A stretch of DNA of 39,868 bases from Kiritimatiellales bacterium. GTDB taxonomy: Bacteria; Patescibacteriota; Gracilibacteria; Peribacterales; Peribacteraceae. Below are positions 25,811 to 34,700 of this stretch, piece by piece. Position 1 is the stretch's first letter; the number at the start of each line of letters is the position of its first letter. Below the pieces are notes generated by a model, which made no database searches, had not been told where the DNA came from, and worked only from the letters and a program-made list of their open reading frames with translations. The stretch is taken from contig JAIPIN010000005.1 of assembly GCA_021734665.1 (NCBI GenBank), positions 1-39,868 on the forward strand. Direction: 5' to 3'. Position numbers and translations under genes: made by a program.

Positions 25811-28222
25811 TTATTCCCTCAAAAAATCTGGAATAAGAAGAGGCTTCTGCAAGTCTGGAAGTTTTTCTACAAGTTCCAAATCTTCCAGTGCAATTTTACC
25901 CACATACAATCGTTTAAGGTCTCCGCCATTCTCTAGGAATCGTTCAATTGCGCGCAGACCACGGAAGTACACTAGGCTCTTAGTGAATCCTCCATTCTCG
26001 GATGTATCACTTAAACCTCGCTTAATGGCGATAGCTTGAGTAATTGATTTCCCTTCTGAATAGCCAATCTCTTCTTCTAAATAAGCTCTCGTTTCCGCAA
26101 AAGAATGATTAAGACCAAATTCCAGTCCCAATACATTGCGAGGCGGGTTGTATCTACGATCATGATATGGGCTTAATACTTGATTCTGGTTGTAGATTGC
26201 TAACCCCTCCTGAGTATCTAAGTAGTTGGCACATCCTCGTCTTAATAGCGCAAAAGGTTGGTGGTCGCCATTCTCTGCTGTGAGTACATGCGTTTCTATT
26301 TCGTGTGCTATTAGAGATTGGACATGAGAAGGTTCAAAGAGAGCACCTTCGCGCAGATAAATATGCCGTCCGCCTACCGTGCAATCTGCCACCAGACGTT
26401 TACGCACTGCCACTTCCCATCCGTCCAAGACATAGTGTTCCAAGATCTCTTCGAACATCTTTTTTACGCGATCAGTAGAGAGTAGCGATTTTTGTGGTGG
26501 TGGCAATTCACATGCTTCCCTATGGTGCAGAGTTGCTTCGGCTGCACGTAAGATAGAAGAAGACGGTTGCCCGTATAGATTCTTGGAAGCTTGAGTAAAG
26601 GTTTCGGCATTTCCACGGGATTTAAGTAATTCAATTCGAGCCAAAAGTTCAATTCTTTTCTTTTCCAGTAATTGTCCGAGTGTGGAATCGTCTTGGATAG
26701 GCTGGTCCAGTTTTTTCTTGGCATCTTCTAGATTTATATTAGTTTCAGGATAATAGAAATTTGGGTTGTACTGGCGGTTTTCTTTGATTCTTTCGCGCTC
26801 CTCTTCTAGGTTAATAGGCTTTAGGAATTTTATTAGTAGCAACTCACGATCCATTGTTGAAAGCATGTTATCTACTGCACGTAGATCTACTTTTACAGAT
26901 GATTGCTTAATTGATTCAGATGCTTTTTTTGATGGATCGATCAAAAAGTCAGATAGATCTCTTTTGCCAATCACAGCTTGAACATCTTTGGTGCGAATTT
27001 CTTCTTTTGATACAAGTGTTTGAATTTTTTTCCCACCAAGTGTGAATTTTACGCGATATGTTTGGTTTGTTTTATCTTTTGCTTCCAATGCATCTTTTTC
27101 TATTAGCTTATCTATTAGTTCAGGAGAAAATATTGTGCTTTCTTTACTAGCTGCAATACGACATGGGACTTCTATAGTTGATCCTGCGCCTGTTATATAA
27201 ATAGTTTCATTCGTTCCCAATACAGGCTTGTCACCTTTTGATGTCGATTCTGTTTTCTTAACCTTTTCTCCAAATAGATCCTGACTCATGCGAACACCTT
27301 TCTCTGGTGAACTAACTTTAAGACCTTGTACACGTTCCAGTCTTGCGCGCAGTGGTGCAAGGTTCGCTAGCTGTACCATAAGCCCAGCGCGCGCATTTAC
27401 TTCCAAAAGAGCGGGCCCCATTTGTTCATCAATTGTCAGATCTACAGCTAAATATCCAATATTAGTAATTTGCTGAATGCGTGAACAAATCAAAAGAATT
27501 TCGTCCCAAAAAGGTATCTTTATTCCAGATGGAGATCCTCCATGTGGAAGGGTTTTTATAAGAGAATGGAATTGGGCTGCATGAGTGGTAACACCTTTTG
27601 CAATATCGATTCCTATTCCTATACCGCCAAGATGCACGTTCCCTTTGCCTTCACTCTCTTTGGTTGGAACTCTTAGCATTGCCATTACGGGAACCAGATT
27701 AAAAACAATCACACGGATATCTGGTAATCCAGCAGGTCTGAAACGAGCGAAGCAATCATGCTGAATAAGAATCTGCTCAAAGAATGCAGTATCTAGACGA
27801 CCTCCAAGGGAAAATTTCCCATCCAGAACATCTTCTATGTGTTCTTCTAGTTCACGATTTGTAATTGGATATTTACCTTGTTTTAAGAAGTTGCCATTTT
27901 TATCTCGCCCTTTTAGAACAATAATTCCTTCTCCTCCAAATCCGAAGTTCGGTTTTAGAACACATTCGTCAGGAAGTTTTTTGAAATCAAATTGTCGTAA
28001 TTGTTCGCGTGTTTCTATGCGAGCAAAAATCTTAGCTGCGGGGATTCCTCTGGTTGCAAGATATGCTTTTGTCTTCAACTTATTGTCTGCTAATGCTGTA
28101 GCTTTCTTGGGGTTAAATGGCTTCACATATAGAAGATTGCGAGCGTTGATTCCTAGGATGCCGGAGTTAAGGAATTGCTTGAGCATATAAAAGGGTTGGG
28201 GCTTGGGTTTGGGCTGGGCCAA
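25811..28222 (-). CDS. Fusion: alpha-L-glutamate-ligase-like ATP-grasp + RimK-associated retropepsin-like domain + DUF1704/QEGLA (MATCAP-like) metallocarboxypeptidase; start may be 28186
   Basis: ATP-grasp: NLLYVKPFNPKKATALADNKLKTKAYLATRGIP, CVLKPNFGFGGEGIIVL, LPDIRVIVFNLVPVMAMLRVPTKESEGKGNVHLGGIGIGIDIAKG, LLEVNARAG. Retropepsin-like: VKFTLGGKKIQTLVSKEE..DVQAVIGKRDLSDFLIDPSK. DUF1704: LIAHEIETHVLT (HExxxH, 26288-26305) and DTQEGLAIY. Confidence 0.93.
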   Translation of the reverse strand: MAQPKPKPQPFYMLKQFLNSGILGINARNLLYVKPFNPKKATALADNKLKTKAYLATRGIPAAKIFARIETREQLRQFDFKKLPDECVLKPNFGFGGEGIIVLKGRDKNGNFLKQGKYPITNRELEEHIEDVLDGKFSLGGRLDTAFFEQILIQHDCFARFRPAGLPDIRVIVFNLVPVMAMLRVPTKESEGKGNVHLGGIGIGIDIAKGVTTHAAQFHSLIKTLPHGGSPSGIKIPFWDEILLICSRIQQITNIGYLAVDLTIDEQMGPALLEVNARAGLMVQLANLAPLRARLERVQGLKVSSPEKGVRMSQDLFGEKVKKTESTSKGDKPVLGTNETIYITGAGSTIEVPCRIAASKESTIFSPELIDKLIEKDALEAKDKTNQTYRVKFTLGGKKIQTLVSKEEIRTKDVQAVIGKRDLSDFLIDPSKKASESIKQSSVKVDLRAVDNMLSTMDRELLLIKFLKPINLEEERERIKENRQYNPNFYYPETNINLEDAKKKLDQPIQDDSTLGQLLEKKRIELLARIELLKSRGNAETFTQASKNLYGQPSSSILRAAEATLHHREACELPPPQKSLLSTDRVKKMFEEILEHYVLDGWEVAVRKRLVADCTVGGRHIYLREGALFEPSHVQSLIAHEIETHVLTAENGDHQPFALLRRGCANYLDTQEGLAIYNQNQVLSPYHDRRYNPPRNVLGLEFGLNHSFAETRAYLEEEIGYSEGKSITQAIAIKRGLSDTSENGGFTKSLVYFRGLRAIERFLENGGDLKRLYVGKIALEDLELVEKLPDLQKPLLIPDFLRE

Positions 28223-28247
28223 ATCCTAGCCCTAGCCCTAGCCCTAT
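28192..28247. repeat. Word-repeat hairpin (gggcttgggtttgggctggg / ccctagccctagcccta)
   Basis: Arms of iterated GGGCT(T/A)G; overlaps the apparent N-terminus MAQPKPKPQP of the minus-strand fusion gene. Confidence 0.7.
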
Positions 28248-29734
28248 TCTTCCTGTAAATGACTAAACACCTCGCGGAACCTGAAGTATTCAACCAGTCT
28301 TAGTCCTGTCCATCTACCTAGCCCGATATCTACCAAAATAGTAAGAAGTATGATTTCTGGATATGCCAAGAGAACTGATTGCAATGCAGCCCAAGAGACT
28401 ATGAATACACAGATTAGTGCAGCAAGAATTGTTTCTCCAATTCCTATAACAGCACTAACAAGTCCTTCTTCAGTTTTTACTGCGAGGAAACTTTCCGACA
28501 ATGTAGACATGATCAGAAGAATAAAGATCGTGTCACGACCAAATGTAATATTAAATGACGCACCGATGCCAAGCAAAAGTAGCAGAGTTATACTTACTAC
28601 GGTTAACATGATTGCAACTTTTGGAACGTACAAAAGTCTCCATTTGCGCAGTAGTGCACGTGTCACATAACTTGTTATTAAAATGAATAGCAAGAAGGCT
28701 AGGCCCAATGTCCAACCAAGTGCCAAAAAGCTCAAGGCAACTACAGAAGGCGTGTAGAGTCCGAATGTAGTAATACCGATAACTTGTTTAAAGAAAGCCA
28801 AAATCATGGCAATGATTGGCAGAGTTAGTAGCAAGATAACAATCTGACTAGATACACCGTGTGTCAGCATGAAGTTCACAAGAGAGGAGAGTAAATTCCA
28901 TGGACGTATAACACCTGAAGATTCATCGACTACAAGAAAATCAATATCACGTTGTTCTATATCTGTTAGAAATGTGTCTGTATCAACTGCAGAAATCAGT
29001 GGATTAATAGCTTCCTTTCTGGTGATTACAATTCGATCTGGTTTGAGTACTGAGAAAGGTCCACGTGCAGTTCTCGCAAGAGTGTTAAGGCTGCTATCGG
29101 TAATAATCACAATGTTTTGATTTTCTATTCCTGCGAGTCGTGTTGGGTCGGCTTCTACTGCTCGTGTGAGAGCTTGTAATCCAGTGATACCATCAGTCCA
29201 AAGTACAATGGATTGAGCACCTGGCAGAGCAGTACTTTGTTCCGAAATTATATTGAATAGTGCTTCCTCTGAGCTTACGGGAAGGGTTGGACCTACAGGT
29301 TGTACAATGCGTAGATAAACTCCCTCATTTGCTGCCGTTTGTTGGTGAATTTGTAGCTTCTCTCGTTCTATATAACTATCAGCAATTATTGCTATTTTGC
29401 GTTCATATACAGTAATCATGCGCTGTGTTTCTGATTCTTGTACTTCGCCATCAATATCAGTTCGTACCACAAGTCGGACCACAATTGCATCTACAGATTC
29501 GGGTGTATATACAACTTCTACTGTTCGACTTATGGGTTGAGCAATTCCTTCAATGTACCATCTGTATTCTGTGTTCCCCCCCAACCCTTTACTAGAAGAT
29601 CCGTCCAACACAAGTGTACGGCCAACCATTATTTCTTCTGGTCCGGAGATAACAGGTGTTAGTGGTTCTGTGCCCTGAGCTAGGGCAACAGTTGCGCTTG
29701 TGAACAGCGCGCTAATGAATAATAAGATTCGCAT
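28244..29734 (-). CDS. 7TM protein of the kind usually fused to inactive transglutaminase, here with a PKD-like N-terminal ectodomain
   Basis: Signal peptide; PEEIMVGRTLVLDGSSSKGLGGNTEYRWYIEG PKD-like; C-terminal FKQVIGITTFGLYTPSVVALSFLALGWTLGLAFLLFILITSYVTRALLRKWRLLYVPKVAIMLTVVSITLLLLLGIG and following TM helices. Confidence 0.82.
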   Translation of the reverse strand: MRILLFISALFTSATVALAQGTEPLTPVISGPEEIMVGRTLVLDGSSSKGLGGNTEYRWYIEGIAQPISRTVEVVYTPESVDAIVVRLVVRTDIDGEVQESETQRMITVYERKIAIIADSYIEREKLQIHQQTAANEGVYLRIVQPVGPTLPVSSEEALFNIISEQSTALPGAQSIVLWTDGITGLQALTRAVEADPTRLAGIENQNIVIITDSSLNTLARTARGPFSVLKPDRIVITRKEAINPLISAVDTDTFLTDIEQRDIDFLVVDESSGVIRPWNLLSSLVNFMLTHGVSSQIVILLLTLPIIAMILAFFKQVIGITTFGLYTPSVVALSFLALGWTLGLAFLLFILITSYVTRALLRKWRLLYVPKVAIMLTVVSITLLLLLGIGASFNITFGRDTIFILLIMSTLSESFLAVKTEEGLVSAVIGIGETILAALICVFIVSWAALQSVLLAYPEIILLTILVDIGLGRWTGLRLVEYFRFREVFSHLQEE

Positions 29735-29757
29735 ATTGGGGATATCTTACCCTATTT

Positions 29758-29820
29758 TGGCTATTAGCAGTTAGCAAATTGGCTAATTAGCTAATTGCTA
29801 ACGAGCTAATTGCTATTTAG
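29758..29820. repeat. Word-repeat hairpin (TTAGCTAAT-type words)
   Basis: ttggctattagcagttagcaaattggctaattagctaattgctaacgagctaattgc. Confidence 0.65.
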
Positions 29821-30148
29821 GCATTTTGCCGAGCGCTCTTTTCAAGCTCTTATCCTTGTATTTTTTAATCTGTGGCTCAAGTTTTTCTACACAACGATCT
29901 ACAGCAATCAAAGGATCAACTCGACGCGACTCTGCTCGTAGTATTTTTTTAGGAAGTTCAACAGTGACTGTCACTTTCATTTGATCATTACCTTTCTTGG
30001 TACTTCGATTATTGGCTTCTATGCGGATTACAGAACTATCGTCTTTAACTTTTTTGCAATACGTCGCCAATTTTCCGACTTTGGATGCCATTAATAAGCG
30101 TTGTGCATCCGAGAATTCAAAGCCTTTTTCGAAGTGTTGAATGTTCAT
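29813..30148 (-). CDS. Ribosome hibernation promoting factor / RaiA family
   Basis: FEKGFEFSDAQRLLMASKVGKLATY, VTVELPKKILRAESRRVDPLIAVDRCVEKLEPQIKKYKDK. Confidence 0.82.
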   Translation of the reverse strand: MNIQHFEKGFEFSDAQRLLMASKVGKLATYCKKVKDDSSVIRIEANNRSTKKGNDQMKVTVTVELPKKILRAESRRVDPLIAVDRCVEKLEPQIKKYKDKSLKRALGKMPK

Positions 30149-30269
30149 ATCCTTGAGGGGTTAGAGGATAGAAAAGAGGAGGCTCATACTAGCATGAAAC
30201 GTGGCTACAGGACGTTGTTGCGATTGCTGTTTTCTGCTATAATATAAGAGAAATTACACACACAAATAT

Positions 30270-31241
30270 ATGACACATAAGTACAAGAATTTAGCCAAAA
30301 AACACCTATTTGGTGAGTCTAGATTTATTTATAAAAATGAAAAACTTGGTGATACGGCATCAGAGAGTTCCGAACAGGCGGAAGAGCCTGAACCATTTGA
30401 AGTTTCTGCAACAGAGCTTGTATCTCCAGCAGTGGTAATACCTCGTGTATCTGAATCGAGCCAAGATACTCTAGAAAAAACAGAGCAGCAGGTTCTGGTG
30501 CCACAAATTGCAGAGGATATTGCGCAGTCAGAGGAGCCTGAGACATCAGAAGACGACGAATCTTTAGAAGACTCTGAGAATCCAACAAATAATGAGAATA
30601 CAGAAAAGCCAATAATTACGCTTACAAAAATTGACGAGAAGCCAAAAGGCAAATTTGCATCTATCATTGCTTCTGCAACTGGAGGGCTTGGAGTTATGTT
30701 AGAAAAGTTTAAGCCGATTCTAGAAACATTTACAAAGTACTTTGATAAATTCCGTAATCAAATTGCAAGCTTCCTCGCTCCTTCTTACAAGAGTTACGAA
30801 GGAAATAAGTTTATGGGTGGGATTTTAGAGGCTTTGCGAGCATCACTGTTTATAGAGCCTGAGCGTATAGAGTTTTACGAGAAATTAGAAGAGCATTCAG
30901 TTCAGGTTAATGGCGAGAAGGTTCCAGATGCAACTGCATTTATATCAAAATACAGAAAGAAAAAGAAAGAGGGGAACATTATGACATTTGGACAGTTCTG
31001 TGATGAGACGGTGAATAATCTTGGCGGGCTTCTTAATCCTACTGAGGTGCAATTGTGGAATGCTGCTGATAGAGTAGTGGTAAAAGAAGCGCCTAAGCCT
31101 TCTACATCTGCAGTAGCTAATCAGCCTGCAGCACCAACCGCGGTTCCTGCAGCCCCTACGGCAGCAGCGCCTACGGTTCCAACTGAGGCTACAGATTCAG
31201 ATCAAACACAACCACCAGTCGAATTTACTACTAGTGCTTAA
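30270..31241 (+). CDS. Hypothetical protein with acidic N-terminal and Ala/Pro/Thr-rich C-terminal low-complexity regions
   Basis: Long ORF; structured middle MGGILEALRASLFIEPERIEFYEKLEE; tail AVANQPAAPTAVPAAPTAAAPTVPTEA. Confidence 0.8.
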   Translation: MTHKYKNLAKKHLFGESRFIYKNEKLGDTASESSEQAEEPEPFEVSATELVSPAVVIPRVSESSQDTLEKTEQQVLVPQIAEDIAQSEEPETSEDDESLEDSENPTNNENTEKPIITLTKIDEKPKGKFASIIASATGGLGVMLEKFKPILETFTKYFDKFRNQIASFLAPSYKSYEGNKFMGGILEALRASLFIEPERIEFYEKLEEHSVQVNGEKVPDATAFISKYRKKKKEGNIMTFGQFCDETVNNLGGLLNPTEVQLWNAADRVVVKEAPKPSTSAVANQPAAPTAVPAAPTAAAPTVPTEATDSDQTQPPVEFTTSA

Positions 31242-31261
31242 ATTTTTTTCTTAAATAAACA

Positions 31262-31717
31262 ATGTTCAAATTATTTAAATCAAGGGGCGATGAGGATAAA
31301 GATGGAGATGCAAACCCGCGTGAGCATATAACTAAGTATTTAGAACTGGTAGGAAAATTAGACGAAGAAGTTGTACGTGTTCAGGATGCAAAAGGTAATG
31401 TGGATACAGATAAGGGTGTGCTTAAAGTTCGAGATCAGGTAAATGAACTATTGGGTAGTCTTGATAGTAAAAAGCAGCATGATATTGCCAAGTATTGGGA
31501 GACAGAAAAGATTGCACGCACAATTGCGCAGAGTCGTGAAGAAGTACGCGGGAAGATGGCAGGCCGTGCTCAGATACCTGTAAGAATGTTAAAAGTATCC
31601 AGAAATCCTATTCAGCAATGTGCCAATCAGACCGTTCGTTTAGCGTCTGGTGTTGTTACTGGTAGCGTAAAGGGATTAGTGCAGGGGATTATTGATCCAT
31701 TCCGCCAAGCTGCTTAA
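31262..31717 (+). CDS. Hypothetical protein
   Basis: ORF in tight array between two lineage-specific genes. Confidence 0.75.
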   Translation: MFKLFKSRGDEDKDGDANPREHITKYLELVGKLDEEVVRVQDAKGNVDTDKGVLKVRDQVNELLGSLDSKKQHDIAKYWETEKIARTIAQSREEVRGKMAGRAQIPVRMLKVSRNPIQQCANQTVRLASGVVTGSVKGLVQGIIDPFRQAA

Positions 31718-31740
31718 TTATGTTTATCACTTTTTATACT

Positions 31741-34700
31741 ATGCAATTCCAATTTTCATCTCACGAAAGACGCTTAATTCATCAGAGATCTTCCGAAGCA
31801 AATGAAAAAGTTGAACAAGCTGTTGCGGTTTTGGAAGATGTAGACAAGGCAGATAAGTGGGAGAGTGCATATGATGTTTTGGAGCAGTCGGAAATGACAC
31901 CAGAGGAAAGAAAAGAAATAGACAAAAATTTACGCGAGCGTGCGATTGATATGAGCCAGGAACATCGTGATCGATTAAGCATTATTATTGGTCCAGTAAT
32001 TCCAGAGGATGAGCCAGTTGAAGACAAGAAAGAAGCAAAATCCCCAGAAGCTGTTGCGACAGATAGTTCAAAAGAACAAACTCCAGAAGCTCAGCCAGTG
32101 CCCGCAGAAGAGTTGTCTAAGTGGCAGCGCACAAAGAATTGGACTGGAGAGAAGGCTGACAAGATAGTCAGTTGGGTAAAGGAGAATCCAGGAAAGACCA
32201 CTCTAGCTGTCACGGCAACGCTCGGAGCTTTGGGATTGGTTGTATGGTTGCGAAATCGAAAGAAGGGAGAGAGATCTGGTTTGCCTTGGTGGGTGTGGGT
32301 GCCTGGCGTAGGAGCACTGGGGTATGGGTTGTATAAAGGATATGGATGGTTGAAAAAAAATAGTGATTGGTTTAATAATGCCGCTTCTGCACTAGAAAAA
32401 AAAGTTGACGAATCAATACCCAAAGAAGCTAAGGATATTGCTGATAAAAGTGCAGGTGTGGCAACAGGAACTTATGAAGGAATACAAGAAGGAAGTACCA
32501 AAGTCGGCGAACTATGGTCTGAGAATTTTGAAGGTGCTGACCTGAGTCATACCAGAGCAGTCGAAAAAAATAGAGATTCTTATCAAAGTAATCTGGAATA
32601 TAATGCAGCGTGGGTTGGAGCTTTTATGTTGGACGGGGGTGAAGTTGTGATATTCAATGGCGTGCCATATCTTTTTAATTCTGGAAAGCATCTTGTTGTC
32701 GATCGTATTCCAGCTTTGGGTGCAGCATGTCTAGAGGCGATCGAAAACCCAGATAAATTTAATCTGAAAGAAGTAGCAAGAGTTTGGGTTGGAGGAACAG
32801 CTGTGTATGCAAGCAGTGTTGGTGCTTTAGAATTATTCTTTCTAAGGAGTGATGTTGGACTCAAGCGTGGGGCTTGGGAGGTTACCAAGCGTTCAATTAG
32901 GTGGCCATATGAAGTGCTGTGGAATAAAAGTGGCAAGTATGCAATTGGAATTATTAGCCCAGGCGCAAAGGGCCGAGTAGTGCGTAGTGAGATTAAGGTT
33001 TTTGCAAAAAGATACCCATATCGTTTTAATAGAGCGCGTTATGCATTAGTTGGATCTACGGGATTGAAAGGTGGATGGACCGAGCCTAGATTGGAGGTTT
33101 TGTGGGAAGAATGGCAATCCTATAGGCGTATTGCTGCAAATTTGCGTGGGCACGATGGTGCAGAGCTAATTCAAAAAACTATTGACCGACGCTTAGGAAA
33201 TATTGAAAGACAAATGCGCAAAGGGGTTGCGACACTTTGGAAGAAACAAAAAATTATTCCAGAATTTATAAGAAATATTGGAGAAGGAAATGTGGTTCAC
33301 CAGATAAAGGCCGGATATAGAAGCATGAGCCCTAGTTACTTTAGTGAAAAATTAGAATCAGCGTACAACAATATTGCGAATAAAGTAGATGAGATAGCTG
33401 AAGTTGTGCCAGATAGTGCAGCATCTGGTTCAGCATCCAAGCCAAAACCAAAACCAGATCCAGATGCAGCACCAAAGCCAAAGCCTCGTCCAAGACCTAA
33501 AGGACCTGATACTTTTGATGATGGAGGTCCGGTGAAAAATCCAAAGCCAAAACCAGCACCAGAAGCTAAGGGGCCAGAATTAAAAATCTTTGATCCCGAC
33601 AGTAAGCTAGGTGCAGGGGCAGCTGACGAAGTGGCAGATGTTGCAAAGGGTAATCGTCTGGAGCAGATGCTTGCACGATCTGGGGCTTCGGATGAAGTAA
33701 TCGATGCTTTGAGGGTGAGTGGTTTTGATCTAAGTGAGAACCTTGCACGAGTTGCGAATGAGTCTCCTGAATTTGCATCAGCTGTAGCAAAATTCATTAG
33801 TAATGATCCTAATCCTGCAGCGAAGGTTAAGCTGCTTAATGAAGCATTTACAGGTATTGTTGATCCAAAACAGGCTACCAGGATGGCTAAGATTTTAAGT
33901 GACGAAAGGAAAGTTGCACGGGCACTCTCTGTCGCTGAAAAGGGTGGAGATGTAGCAAAATCATTCTCTAAAATGGCGAAAATTGGAAAAGTACTTAATG
34001 CACTTGGAGTTGTAGGAGATGCAGTGGCAATTTATGCAACAGTGTACGAGATAGCTGAGACGAAAAAACTCATTGAGAATACTGATAATGAGGAACTTAA
34101 GTCTCAGTATCAGCAACGGTACTTTTATCACACTGCCGAACTGGGCGTGGCGGGAACAGGCCTAGTTACATTTGGTGCGGGTGTTGCAGGAGTTGGAGGT
34201 GCAATAGCAACTCCAGTGGCTATTGCCACTATTCCAGTTTCTGTCGTTATATATGGAGCGTATGAGGGTCATAAATGGCAGGAGGACAAAACACGTACTT
34301 CGGAAGATTGGGCAAAAGAAAGAGGATTAGTCGATTTGATTACTGATACCCGATATTATGGTTTTGGAGAGCGAGTAGGCCACAACTGGGATGTTTCTAT
34401 GGGCAATGGTAGATGGTTGAGATCAATGGTACCTGGTTTACAGATGTATCATTTGTTTTCAGGTAATTTGGAGTTAGATATAAATCAATTAAAGGAAGAT
34501 ATTAAAAATGTAAATCATGAAAAAATTGAAGCAATTGTTGCTCATACAACCACTGTTTCTGTTCCGGAGAAAATGCTCGGAGAAGATGGTAAACCACGCA
34601 ATCTAACAAATGTAGAAATTGCGAATTACAAGAATGAGCTAAGTGTTTATGTAAAGAATAAGACAGATTTTATAATCAAACAGAGTCAGGATATTTTTCA

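Noticed and set aside
28225-28247. (CCCTAG)n resembling a telomeric-type repeat
   Set aside because: Only about three units and one of a series of intergenic word-hairpins; no chromosome-end context.
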